From Oikopleura dioica (lineage: Eukaryota; Chordata; Appendicularia; Copelata; Oikopleuridae), in the NCBI GenBank assembly GCA_907165135.1, contig OU015568.1, forward strand, positions 6,022,501 to 6,086,500: a stretch of 64,000 nt of DNA, in the 5' to 3' direction. The position numbers and the translations under genes were made by a program. The notes under the pieces were generated by a model. That model was not told where the DNA came from and did no database searches. It was given only the letters and a program-made list of their open reading frames with translations. Positions 53,391 to 64,000 of this stretch are shown one piece after another (position 1 is the first letter of the stretch; each line of letters begins with the position of its first letter).

Positions 53391-56229
53391 CTAGAATTTG
53401 AAGTCTTTATACTTCTTGGATTTCTGGTCGGAGTTGTTTTCCGGTTTTTTTTTTCTCTTTCGATCGCGAGCGGTTTTGTTCAAGTGCTCGGCCATTATAT
53501 CACTCAAAAATGTTCAGGCAAAGGCCTTTCTCCTAAATTTTCCTCATATCCAGTGCCTCCACCACCGCCTCCAGAGGTCGCCGAGCGACTCTGGTACTTG
53601 GAGGCGAGCGCCGCAGGATCCAAGTCAAGATCTTTGGGGTTGATGGCGACTTCTCTGCCTTTAGCGGCCTTGAGATTGTAGAGATGATCGGTACCCATCA
53701 TGCCCTTGCCGACAGCCGCCTTCTTCTCCTCGAGAACTTGATAGAGTGGAGGAGGGTTGGACATATCGACAGCCTTTTGAGGCTTTCGTAGTTCCATCGG
53801 GGTGTCACTTCCGGCAGGAGGAGCCTCTGACGTGATTCCTTCAAGTTTTTATTATGCTGATAATTTTGACAAAAAGGCTTACCGCTGGGAGTCATGAGAC
53901 CATCAGCGATCTGAGAAGCAGGATTAGCTTGAGTAGGGACACGAGTTCCATCCTGGTCTCCCTCATCTTCAGATTCTTCCTCAGAGCCTTCGTCTGAGTC
54001 GGACTCGTCAGAATCGCTCTCCATCTCGCCCCAAAGAGCTTCAGAAAGCTTCTAAGCTTCGTATCGAGTGTCATCAATATCAACGCCGAAGACATCACCA
54101 TACAAAGGTCTTCCTCGCTCGTCGACTAATGCTCGCTAGCCGAACGAGCAGCCTGAAGGAATGGGTGCGTTGAGACCGGAGTTTTAAGATTGGGGTAGCT
54201 AGGGGGAGGTCCGTATCGCTGCATGGCAATAAGCTATGGTGGGGGGGACCTTGTGCGCGTTATTGCCTGTTTGCGATCGATAATTGAGCATAAAATTATC
54301 TTTTAGATGTGATTATTATCGACCGTTTCCTAGAGGCATTCCTAAAGCGGTTCGTAAATCATCCGTCAGCTCTCCGGGTTTCAACTCCCTCAAGCGCGTC
54401 TCATACTCTTTTCCCTTAATTGCACCGTTTATCATGCCACACTATGCGCTGAGTACCTCGTAGTAGAAATCTCCATGGCGGGTCATCTTCAGTTTAGTCT
54501 GATACCTGAAGAAGGCATCGCGAAGCTTTTGGTAATCGAGGTCGATTTTTCCGAGCTTTAGTCGAACTCGCTGTCGCACTTTTTTCTTCGTCGATTGTTC
54601 GGCTTCTTTTTGTTGAAGCGCCTCTCGCATTTCCATGATTCCAGAAACTCGGGGAGCTCGAATGGGGGCTCTTCAATACCACGCTTTGCGGAGAGATATT
54701 TTCGCTGAATCAAGTTGGGTGAACTTGTTCTAAATCATATCTAGTTCACCTTGTAAGACCAATGACGTGGTACAGGGACGCTATTACGGCCAGATTTTAG
54801 GAGGACAGGAAGCTTTGGATCCATGGCTAAATGAAAAAGTTTAAAATGTTTGGGGATAATATCTTACAAGTAACATCGTGCATTTCAATAAGATCAGGTC
54901 GTTCGACAATCTGCTTCAACTCGGCAACAGTCAGCCTTGATTGTTTTTTGAGCTTCTTCTTTGAGAGTTTTTCCTTATCATCACCCTTTTTGTCGTCATC
55001 ATCCGAGTCTTCCATCATGTTATCATTCTCGTGGTCGACTGTTTGATAGCCTGAATATTAATTAGCTTCAAAAGAAGTCGTACTGAACTACCTGATTTCT
55101 TTTGCACTTCAGGCATCACCATCTCCGCTGCCCTAAACGCCTCGAAGACTCTTTTGAACTAGATGGATCCAAATCCGGCTCCTCGGCAATGTAGTCAATT
55201 TCAAAGCCCTTATCTGTCTTCTTTTTCGCGTTATTCTTGTCATTTCCAGAGTCGTTACCAGTCTCATGACCTGAGTCATTTTCACTGCGCTTTTCCTCTT
55301 TTCTTCGCTTTTTCTTGAGCTTTTTACGTTGAGCTTTCGTAAGTTGCTTGCCGTTTTCATCGATAAGAGCTACTTTTGGCTTTTCAGGAGCTAGGGCAGT
55401 CAGTTGAACTCCGATTTGACCTCTGGAGCTTCTTGCGTCCATCTAGCTTCTTCCCTCGTTCTTTCTTCGCCGCGCGTTCGCCTTCGCCTTCGCCGTCAAC
55501 AGGAGTCTCTGGCTCCATCGAGTCTTTTTCTTTGTTAGAGGCTTGATGAAGAACTTCTGACTTCATATTAGAAATGGCTTCCGCTACATCTTCTTCGGAC
55601 ATTCTTCTTGAGCGGGTTGTTTATCTGCCTGCAGCTGCGAAATGTCCGGCTTGATGTCAAATACGGGGGTACTAGATGGTGGAGCTTCTTGTCCTTTCTC
55701 AGGCTCTTGTTCTTTTTCTGGCTCATCTTCTGCGGGAGGCTCCTGGCTCGATGGCTTCTTTGACTTGAAAACAGGCAGTGAGGCAGCAGCTTGCTCGGGT
55801 TCAGCTACGGGCTCTTCCACAGCTGCTGTTTCCCGCTCTGCCTCGGGTTCAGCCGGAAGTTCTTGGCTAGATGGCTTCTCAGTTTTGAAATCAGGCAATG
55901 AAGCTGTAGGCTCTTCGGCAACTGGTACCTCTTCCTCTTGCTCGCGCGCGACTTCTTGGCTCGAGGTGACTTCTGACTTGAGGTCGAGAACGGGGGCTGC
56001 TTCTCATCCCACAGGTGCTTGTTCAGGAGCTGCAGCGGCTTCTTGCGCATTCAGGAATTCAGTCAGTCTGAAGATAAGTAATTAGTGGAGGCCCACCGTG
56101 GAATTGTATTTAGAGAAACCCTTACCTTTCTTGGAGATCAGCCTTCTTGCCTTTTTGGTCAAGCCCATGTGTCTTACAGAGTTCTTTTAGGTCCACAACC
56201 CGAAGTCCCTGGAGATCGGGGTGAACCAT
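53391..56229 (-). pseudogene. SF3B2: SF3B2 (SAP145) splicing factor gene with several in-frame stops
   Basis: U2 snRNP SF3b subunit. SAP domain LQGLRVVDLKELCKTHGLDQ; acidic repeats; FEIDYIAEEPDLDP; SRLTVAELKQIVERPDLIEM; NSVPVPRHWSYK and RKYLSAKRGIEEPPFELPE; KIDLDYQKLRDAFFRYQTK; LIAMQRYGPPPSYPNLK; GRPLYGDVFGVD; GMMGTDHLYNLK; C-terminus SKKYKDFKF at TAG 53391-53393. Introns of about 45 bp splice cleanly. Breaks: TGA 56004-56006; TAG 54234-54236 (family Trp), 54136-54138 (family Tyr) and 54052-54054; several one-base shifts; a roughly 10-bp deletion before GIMEMREAL. As it stands it cannot encode this essential protein. Confidence 0.85.
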
Positions 56230-56344
56230 TCTTAACAAATTTGCATTTTTATCAAGTTGAAGTTATATTAGGTAATTATTGAAGGCAAATGTGGCACAAA
56301 GATGAAAAATTTGAAGAAAGAAAATTTGGAATGCAGAAAAGCGG

Positions 56345-56880
56345 ATTAGGTAAATACAAAGAAGTTATAAATCATCAACGACTTCAATGACGATGCCTTC
56401 TGATGAGAAGTCCAGCTGTTCAGAAGATGACTAGAAAAAATAGAGAACGATCTTGGAAAAACCCTTCCAGTGTCGTGGGAAGGTATCTCATAAAATCTTG
56501 CAGTAACTCTACGCTTATAAAAAGCACGGCTGTTACAAACAGTTGACCCATCACGTATATCCTCCGACGTTTCGTGACTGCTTCGATTTTCGAGCCTTCT
56601 GGGATAAACGAGATCGCGAGGTCTTCGTTCATTTTGATTGTGAAGTGCCTTTTATATTTGAGCCTTCCATGGATCACCTAATGAAACCATTGATACAAAG
56701 CGAGTTTGAAACTCTTGTTTACCCTTTTGAAAAGCTCGAAGGTTGTGTAAACTTGATCAAGGCTACGCGTCGTCGAATTCCTTCCTGGTCTCTGAAATCA
56801 TCGAATTCCCATGAACATTTTGATGATACGCATGCAGAATCTGAACCAGCTGATAATTTATAGTCCATCGAAAGAACTGA
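56345..56880 (-). CDS. Unrecognised exons with a hydrophobic helix
   Basis: One frame gives KRHFTIKMNEDLAISFIPEG and RRIYVMGQLFVTAVLFISVE, then MRYLPTTLEGFF before a short intron and a tail SEGIVIEVVDDL with TAA. The helix suggests a membrane anchor. It might be the end of the N6AMT1-like gene if the frames are misread, but I see no methyltransferase motif. Confidence 0.25.
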
Positions 56881-57006
56881 TCCAAATTAAATTTGCCGCC
56901 TTTGTATTTCTGGAATGAGCTCTGGATGAAGGTCGAAAATCGTCTACCCTCGTCGGGGATCGATGATGAAGAGGTTTTTATCTGTTTCTAATCGCACATA
57001 GCTATA

Positions 57007-57590
57007 GATGAATTTAAAAAACTTTTTGCAGGCAAAATCCTGACTTTGCCTACTTTTATATTCAGGAGAAAGCCCGTAAAATTCTGAGTCGACTGGACGA
57101 GACTCAGACGAAAACCGTCAGACGATGACGTCATAAATGACGCTAGAAGTTGTCAAAAATGGCGATTTTGGGCAAACTTTGAGTCACTTTTGGGCTTTTT
57201 GACGGAATTTTTAATGTTCTATAGTTCAAATTGATCCCTGTGAAAAACTGTACTAAGGTTTTTCATGATTTTTCATTTCGTCGAAATTTTTTTCGGAAAA
57301 TTCTAGAGCCAAGTTTTTCAAAATTTTTCTTAATCCGTAAAAACCTTAGTGCAGTTATTAAAAAGCTTTCATTTAAGCTATCAAACACCGAAAAATTCAA
57401 GCAGGAACGCCGTTAAAAGAAGACTCAAAGTTTCGGCTTTTTGTAACCTTCTGACGTCATTTGTGACGTCATTCTCTAGAAAATTTTTAAAACGATTTGG
57501 TCGAATCGACTCAAAATTTTGCAGGCTTTCTTACGGGCTGAAAATCTGACCACGTTAGAATTCTGCTTGCAAAAAGTTTTTAAATTCATC
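57007..57590. mobile_element. Intact 584-bp MITE (GATGAATTTAAAAA family)
   Basis: Ends GATGAATTTAAAAAACTTTT and AAAAGTTTTTAAATTCATC are inverted and flanked by TA-like bases. Internal inverted segments include TGACGTCATAAATGACG and GACGTCATTTGTGACGTCAT. This copy is uninterrupted and served to delimit the nested copy at 31485-33316. It sits in what would be the N6AMT1 gene. Confidence 0.78.
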
Positions 57591-57599
57591 ATAAGGAAA

Positions 57600-57892
57600 T
57601 ATTCAAAGCGTACCTAACAAAAGATCGGAAAACTGTGCACCGCTCCAATTGTTCGCTGCATTCCACTCATTGACCCCCGATCCGGAACCGATTTCAACTG
57701 CTAGACCAGGCTTTTCTTTGGAAATAATCAACAAGCGCTACAAAACATACTACAATATCTGACTTCCTTGCCTAAACATTTATCCTGAAGTTCCTTTTCA
57801 ATGCCATCAAGAAAGACAAAAGAATCCTCAGAAGGCTCATACACAGAATCGGTATAATCATACCATGCTGAATAATCTGGCGTTGGACGCAT
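57600..57892 (-). pseudogene. N6AMT1 (HEMK2)-like methyltransferase, 5' part only
   Basis: ATG at 57890-57892 starts MRPTPDYSAWYDYTDSVYEP, with the family N-terminus YEPSEDSFVFLDGIEKEL. A 56-bp GC-AG intron (57716-57771) joins in frame to EKPGLAVEIGSGSGV, the SAM-binding motif I. After that the sequence departs (NEWNAANNWSGAQ) and a MITE begins ten bases on, so the NPPY catalytic motif is not seen. Probably truncated by the insertion. Confidence 0.6.
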
Positions 57893-58143
57893 TCTTAATT
57901 TTTACCATATCAGTTTTATTGAAATTTACAAGTTGCCAGTATTTTAAATTTTCAGAATATCTTCTTTCATCCTTGATGAAATTTTCGGCAGTCCGAGTGA
58001 GCTCCCAATCTGATGCAATCTAAAATGGAAAAGACGTTAATTTAAAATCATAGTAAGGCGACAAAGGCAGTGAATAAAGAGTATAAAAGTGAGGTGATAA
58101 GTGAAAATGTGAACTATATACAGTGAGAAAGAAGGAAAGGGGT

Positions 58144-61100
58144 TTAGTATTTTTCCTTCACCCGTGGGTCGCCTTGTTTCAGAAGAGTACGGTGTCTGTC
58201 TTTGAGGTTGATATTCGTCCTCGTCGTATCACGGAAAGACTTGTTCCAGATCTTGATCCAGTCTTTTCCGTATTGATCGAGGCCAGCAATCAGCTTGGCG
58301 TCCTCGTCCTAAAATAATAACAATTAAAGATTTAAATCATTTATTAAGAGCTTACTTCAGTCCACTTCTTTCTTTTCTGCGGGGCAGGGGTTGATATAGA
58401 CCTTGTTGCTGCCCGCGAAGCTGGTCGGCTTGACTCCGCCCGCGAAGCTGGTCGGCTCGACGCTGCCCGCGAAGCTGGTTGGACTGACCCTTCGCTGGCT
58501 GACTCGTCAGACTAAAGTGAAGTTAGAGTACTTTTTCATGATTTCAAATCGTTACCTCTTCTCGTTGATTCGAATCAACAGGAGTGTCTACTCTGCTCTC
58601 GTTGCTATCTTTAGTAATGATATAAAAGAATTAGTTGACTATCACTATGATGGTCTCATGAAAATAATCATATTTGTGAATTTACAATTTTATATCATTT
58701 CCTGAATCGATGTTTTGTACTCCGCGAAGAACTGTGAATTCGAAGTCTTTCAAAGGCGATTCGTTAATGAGTTGTAGCAGTTTAGACAGCTTGATTTTGT
58801 TTTTGACGGAGCATTTCACACCGTTGAAGCAAATCAGAATATCTCCAACACGAAGCCCAGCTTTATCTGCTTCCGACCCTGGGACAACCTCGCAGATGTC
58901 GATTCCTGTTTCGCTCGATTCTTTTTCTCGAAGCCTGAGCCCTATTGGGCGCTGAATGTTCTTTGCATCTTTGAAGATGAATGTTCTTTCAACATATACT
59001 TCTCGCGGATCTCTTGTCTCCACGGAAGAACTGATGCTTCTCGGAGGCTTTCGAGCGACAGAAGGGATTATTTTTCGATATTTTTTCTTCATCGGAATCG
59101 ACTTTTTCTTTGATTTAGATGGTGACTTCTCTGGTGATCGTAATTTGGTTAGCTTCGGCATGCTGGCTGTTGGCGATCTATTTCTTCTCCGAGGACGACT
59201 TTGCGGTCGACGAACTTCCTCATCCTCGCTCGAGTTCAAGAAGCTCATGCTAGCTGTTGGGGATCTATTTCTTTTCCGAGGAGGACTTTGCGGTCGACGA
59301 ACTTCCTCATCCTCGCTCGAGTCCAAGAAGCTAGAAAGATCAGCATCTAGTGGCATCGCTGGAGGTGTTAAATTCTTGCTGCACGTTGGTTCGTCATGCC
59401 TCAGTTTCGCACTCTTTTCTTTGGTTGCTTTCTTTTGACTTAGCTTCATCTTTCCGACGCCTCTAATTGGACTGTCATTATCAAATGCAGAAGACAAGTC
59501 CGAAATCTCGCTCAGGGCATCTCTTCCTGGACGACGAGCAATGGTGATATCCAAAGCTGGCTTAAGAATCGTCGGCTTTGAAGCGCTTTTCTTAGGCGGT
59601 ACATTTTCTTTCTCGTGCTTGCTCCTTTTCGCTGCGTGATCTTTCGCGCTTGCTTCGCCCTGCGCGTTCTTTTCAGGAGTCTGAAGCTTTCTCTTGTTTG
59701 AGGTGGGAAACATAAATTCGCGAACGTCCTCTCTGTCAATTGGCGCGGGTGGGGATTGATCATGTTCAGGCGATAGTGCTTGTCGATCCTCCGCAGATTC
59801 ATCGAACAAAGCTTGCTGCGACCAGTTATGAGCTGACTCCTGCTCTTCTCGTGGCTGCGAGCGTTCCTGACTTTGCGATTTGGAAGATTTAGACTTCGAA
59901 GGTCCCGGCTTTTCTTTTGTAGGCTTTTCCGCTACTGGAAGACGCTTTTTGAAACGGCTTGATGATCCTGGAACGGGCTCCGAAAAATTCACATTGGGTA
60001 CTTTTGGCTCCCAAGAAATCGCATTTTCAAGTTCTCGATTCAAGGGATCGCTCGAATCTCGTGCAGGGTTTCTTTTTGCAATAAAAGCCCTTGCGAATTC
60101 CAGACGTCGACTTATTCCGCCAGCTTGTGCTTTGCGACAGGCTTCAGCCAACGATTTTTTCACCTCTTCACGAGTTGGTTTTGCTCTCGATCTCGGCATT
60201 TTTCTGTTAACTCTTTTTGCTGTTTAGCCTGATCTGCTTGCTTGTTAATCTTCTTTGTTTCAGAATTCCTCGTCGGCGATTTGAGCTTCGCAAAGTAATC
60301 GTCATCTAAATCCTCGTCGAAAGTCTTCTGTGTCGCTGAGGCTTGCTCCAAGGTTGGAGAAGTGGGAGGCGTAAAAATTTTTCGTTAGTCCCTTGTAACT
60401 CTTGTCGAGGTTGAATTTGAGTTGCCGATGTTGACTCATGTCGAGCTTGAGTTGCTTGTGTTGACTGTTGTGAGTCGAGAACAAGCGCTGTGTGGTTTAA
60501 AAGATCGCTCGCTCGCTGAGTCTGGTTCATCTCTTCTTGCGACTTTTCTTCTTGAGACTCTTCGGCGCATAAGTTCTGCACATCGTGAGTCCTTCTTGTT
60601 CTCCCTTCAGTCTCTCGTAGCGTCTCTCCAGAAACCTGTGACCAGGAATCTTTTGTTTCGACCTTTTTGATTTCCCTGTCGTATCTCCCGAGGACGCCAT
60701 GATTATCTCCGGGGTATCCATCGGTTCTTCCTGATTTTCATTGAAGAGGCTTCGACGAAGCTTTCTCGGGGGCTGTGGAGGTGAAGCGGGTGCTGATTGA
60801 TCAGTCTTACTGGGCGTTTTCGGTAGACTCTTTTCAGGCGTTTTGTAGACGGAGGAACCTTGAGAGGAGTTAGCTTCTTCTTCGTCTTGCTGGGAAATCT
60901 GCGTAGTATCAATTGGCTGCAGCTCATCATCGAAAAGTTCTCCGCTGACGGAGAGGGAGATCTCTGGATCCGAAGGCACCTCATCATTGAGTAGTTCACC
61001 ACTGACTGATACGGAAATTCCAGCGATCCCTTCTTCGGATCCCAGAGTATTCTCAGAGACTTTTGCTAAACAGAAGGTAAGGATTCAGTAAAAGAGTCAA

Positions 61101-61684
61101 TAACTTACGAGATGGTTTGACAGCTTTGTTTTGCTTCTTTTCCGCTCTTGGTGTTTTAGGTGAATGCTCTGTGCGATTCTTATCTGGAGTAGCATCAGTT
61201 GTGCTTTGAGAAAACTCAGCAGCTCGCTCCATCATCTCATATCGGCTCAGTTGAGAAAGTTGAGTTTCCTGAGTTCCCCAGCCATCGGGGCTCTTCTGAG
61301 ATTGGAGAAGCTCCGCTAACGGTATTCGAGGGGAAATCTCAGTTGATTCCTTCGCAGAACTTGTCTTTCGTTGCGGACTCGGCGCTATAATTCGAGTTTA
61401 TTTTCAATATTTATTTGATCGATTACTTGGTTGGTCGGGATCAAGATCTGAGACCAGCTTCGAGTTGGATGATTTGTTAGAAGTCTTCTTCGGCGATATG
61501 AAGTGGGGTGAAGGCTGCGAAATCTCAGCAGCTCGTTCCAGCGGGGGATATCTACGCGGAATTGCATGAAAATACGTCAGCTGGCTTTAATTTTACCTAT
61601 TTCTGATGATTCACCCTCGTGAATGAGACGCTCTCCCGAATTATCATCCGACGAAGGGAATTCATCACTCTCTTTTAGTTTCAT
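58144..61684 (-). CDS. Large SQ/TQ-rich protein with PDZ and C-terminal TRF-type Myb domain
   Basis: From ATG 61682-61684 several exons give a long disordered region rich in SQ/TQ and TP sites (TQISQQ, ETQLSQLS, ATQARHES). A 505-residue open stretch (58682-60199) follows, with a tandem SSEDEEVRRPQS repeat and a PDZ-like domain (RPIGLRLRE, VVPGSEADKAGLRVGDILIC, FEFTVLR). Short GT-AG introns lead to PASRA repeats and KRKKWTEDEDAKLIAGLDQY, DWIKIWNKSF and RTNINLKDRHRTL, the telobox form of Myb in TRF1/TRF2, ending at TAA. No TRFH dimerisation domain was seen. Single-A shifts at about 60196 and 60375 look like homopolymer errors. The PDZ-to-Myb junction is one base uncertain. Confidence 0.6.
59188..59335. 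repeat. In-frame tandem duplication in the SQ/TQ-PDZ gene
   Basis: Two adjacent copies of an 84-bp block encode SSEDEEVRRPQSPPRKRNRS and SSEDEEVRRPQSRPRRRNRS. DNA identity is high, so the duplication is recent. Confidence 0.75.
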
Positions 61685-61964
61685 TTTCAATCCGATAGCG
61701 CACTGTCTGAACAAAAAATATGGGATCCTTTCTCTACTCTTTTCGTAGAGTCTGCCCTCAAATGGCGACGGCCGAGCAGCAAAAATGAGAAAAGGATTCT
61801 CGAAAAATGAGTATTTTCAAATGATGCTCCGACTCGCCTTGATCGCAGTCTTTCGATCAGATAAAAATGATCGTTTAGACATGGACGAATCAAAAAGTAG
61901 ATAGAATATTTTTCGACATGTTTTTGGATATTAAAATTGGCAGTAATCGGTTTTTTTAAAAAGA

Positions 61965-62490
61965 AGGACTCGTTGCTTGAAACTCCTTGAGGCTCTTTTC
62001 CATTTGCTCCGCGCGAAATATCACTTCCGCTTCTTCATCCAACGCCGGTTTTCGCCATTTTCGAGGAGATATGTCCGCCAGTCCGCCGAGAATCTCTCGC
62101 ATAAAATAAGGAGGGACGCGTTCGTTATTCTCGACGATGTGAGCGAATCCTCCGCCACCGCCAAATTCGACGGCAATATGACCTAAAATCAATTCATCTT
62201 TGGTTTCTCATCATTTTCTCACCTAATTTTTGAACCTTTTTGAAATGGCTCATTTCTTTCATCGTGTTTATCACAGCCTCGTTGATTGCCCACATGTCTT
62301 CTGCATCTTGAAACGCTTTCTGGAAGTACATTGGCCCCATTTCAGCCTCCTCCATGTCGATTGGAACGCATTCCGTGACAAAATGCGGGAAACCCTTCGT
62401 CTTCGTCGCTAGAGCAGTTAGCAAGGAACTAATCGACACTGGAATTAAGAGAAGCTGCTGTAAGATGGTGAGTAATTGCATAGCGTGTCC
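61965..62490 (-). CDS. Unrecognised two-exon helical fragment
   Basis: LLTALATKTKGFPHFVTECV and AEMGPMYFQKAFQDAEDMWA, then a short intron near 62200, then GHIAVEFGGGGGFAHIVENN and VPPYFMREILGGLADISPRK, ending at TGA. Regular helical pattern; no family recognised. Probably the 3' end of the gene that begins beyond the right edge. Confidence 0.3.
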
Positions 62491-62524
62491 ATTGCAAAAA
62501 ATAGGTTCAGTTGAGAAAAAGCTT

Positions 62525-62960
62525 TGAATTGTCCAGGCATTCCACCGAATTTGTTTGGCATGCCACCAAATGTCAGGTTGACCGAATGGATTCTGAAATG
62601 TTTATCAAAAATAAAACTTGAGATGGACTTCTACCGGTGCTCCTGCCATGCCGGGCATATGTGCAGAGTTCGCCAACATGAGTTGAGGCGCCATGATCAT
62701 CGGCTGCTCGGGCTCTTCGGCTTTTTCGACCTCTTTCGCATTCCTATTCTTTTCTACATTTTCCAGTGTTTCGATTCGGAGGATCGTTTCACGAAGAGTC
62801 TAGATTCAAGATAAGCATAAAAATCATCATCATTTGTTACCTAGATAAAGTAAGGCATGGCAAAGTCCTGGATTCTGTTTCCCCACGATTGCTCGAGAAC
62901 AACGTCGGGTCGCATGAGGTCGTAACAGGTGTAGAGGCAGGCAGCAATGGAATGAGGAAG
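62525..62960 (-). pseudogene. Clathrin heavy chain C-terminal fragment
   Basis: [20 protein letters not shown], then [14 protein letters not shown], is the last repeat of clathrin heavy chain, followed after a short intron by an acidic linker and QLMLANSAHMPGMAG, then a Gly/Met/Pro-rich tail (NKFGGMPGQF). TAG 62841-62843 falls where the family has Gln (PYFIQ). A frame slip occurs at the tail. Sequence upstream (62990-63193) does not continue the clathrin leg, so only the trimerisation end is present. Confidence 0.55.
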
Positions 62961-62969
62961 GAAAAGAAC

Positions 62970-64000
62970 AGTTCCACGCTGGGAAAGGCGGCAGACAGCA
63001 ACAAGTCGACAACTTCGATCATCGTCAGCGAGATGCTCTCTGCTGCGAAGAGTGACGCGCATCTGGGCTCGAGCTTCTCTCGGAAGCCGGAAAGGCGCAG
63101 TTCGGGAAAGAGGCGCTCGAATTGCTCCACCAAAGAGTGGAGGGGCTCGTGAGCGAGCAGCGCCGCGTACAAACTATGCGACACCTTCATCATTTAATCG
63201 TTCGCCGTGTCACTAGTCAGAAGCGTTAGGAGTCCTGTCAATAGATTCGATTGGACTCACCAGAAATCGACGATATATTTGAACAAATAAACGACTTCGG
63301 GAGAGGAAGAAGACAGCCGCGCTAGTTTCAAAATCGCCTTCGAGGTTTGGCCGATTTGTTTTTCGCTGGAAAAGGTGACTTCTTTGTTCAAGAACATCCA
63401 GTGCTCGTGCATTCCCGACTCGTTGTCCATCGTTACGTCTGGAATACACTAAAACGATCAAATTGATGACCACTGAAAAACAGCCGTTTTTACCTCGATG
63501 GAATTGTCGATATCGTAATCGAGGTCGAAGATGTCCTTTCCAGAGATTTCCCACTGCGTCACTTTTCCAGCAGCGTTTCCTGCAGCTGCGAAACTGAGAG
63601 GTTCATCAAAATATTCGTCAGGGGCGCTAATTGACTAAGAAACTAGATTAAACTTTCAGCTTTTCGAGTGTAACTGTACTTGTCTACACTGTAGGGGCAC
63701 TTCTGAATTCTTCTTTTGAGCAGCATCGCCGCGTGTGGACACATGAAGAGAAAGGACTGGCTGGGAGGATTTTCTGGTAAGTCGTCCGGCAGGTGGTCAC
63801 CGAACACTGCGAAATCGTTACATTTTGAATTGAATCTCTTTTTTACCTTGTGCTTGAACATTTCGTTCTTGAAGGAGTTTCTGCGTTCTTTCTCTAGCAG
63901 CTCATCATCCTCGGAAAAGGCACTTGATTTGGCAATGGAGGCAAAAGCTGTTCGCAATTCTGAGTGATTTTATCTTGTCCCAGAGAGAGTCCGCGAGCAG
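62970..64000 (-). CDS. Unrecognised multi-exon gene running off the right edge
   Basis: Exons read [20 protein letters not shown] (near 63560), [20 protein letters not shown] (63390), [15 protein letters not shown] (63290), then [20 protein letters not shown] and [18 protein letters not shown] (63150). The first visible exon near the edge contains [20 protein letters not shown]. Helical, HEAT-like in style. Joins to the clathrin-like part on the same strand are possible but need frame changes. Confidence 0.3.

Noticed and set aside
55642-56085. A 147-residue Ser/Gly-rich plus-strand protein
   Set aside because: Antisense shadow of the acidic region of SF3B2.
56543-56863. A 106-residue plus-strand frame
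   Set aside because: No family resemblance, and the minus strand has better splice context; neither is secure.
58956-59438. A 160-residue plus-strand frame
   Set aside because: Antisense of the SQ/TQ-PDZ gene; its repeats mirror the tandem duplication of that gene.

Overview
The window is nuclear DNA of a compact animal genome. Larvacean tunicate (Oikopleura-like) is the best fit. Evidence: animal genes packed closely on both strands, GT-AG introns often 40-60 bp long, a few apparent GA-AG and GC-AG introns, a Ty3/gypsy (Tor-like) LTR retrotransposon and TTAGGG telomeric repeats. The species call is inference; no search was possible.

Layout. (a) 1-15841 is a near-palindrome. Two arms (921-4800 and 12286-15841, inverted) each carry broken copies of the same three genes, in order towards the centre: PTGES2-like, RSU1-like and a gamma-tubulin-complex-like gene. 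Between them lie a 51-bp satellite, a short TTAGGG stretch, exactly 500 N, about 235 bp of CCCTAA repeats, and a related but distinct 53-bp satellite. TTAGGG runs into the gap and CCCTAA runs out of it, so two chromosome ends appear joined head to head. (b) 15854-25350 holds mostly fragments: SLCO transporter, SLC7 transporter, PAN/apple domain, an ARM-like gene, BRAP-like, choline-kinase-like, a coiled-coil gene, and a fairly intact EF-hand (reticulocalbin-like) gene. (c) 26169-38161 carries a PLC-delta-like gene, a Gln-rich gene whose intron is full of nested transposons, a C2H2-like exon and an SLC35A nucleotide-sugar transporter, all on the minus strand. (d) 39099-41565 has a truncated MCM4 and a POGLUT/KDELC-like gene. 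(e) 42953-50157 is a foldback element split by a young 6.5-kb LTR retrotransposon with identical LTRs. (f) 50285-64000 has two secreted-protein candidates, UXT, SF3B2, the start of N6AMT1, a large SQ/TQ-rich protein with a PDZ domain and a C-terminal TRF-type Myb (telobox) domain, and clathrin-heavy-chain-like sequence.

Many conserved genes carry in-frame stops and one-base shifts. Many of the shifts lie in homopolymers and look like long-read errors. The stops are harder to dismiss: two are shared by both arms, while the young retrotransposon has no substitution-type stop across pol and its LTRs are identical. The region therefore looks like decaying subtelomeric or non-recombining DNA overlaid with residual sequencing indels. 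The genes do not form one pathway. The TRF-like gene is the one plausible functional link to the telomeric setting.
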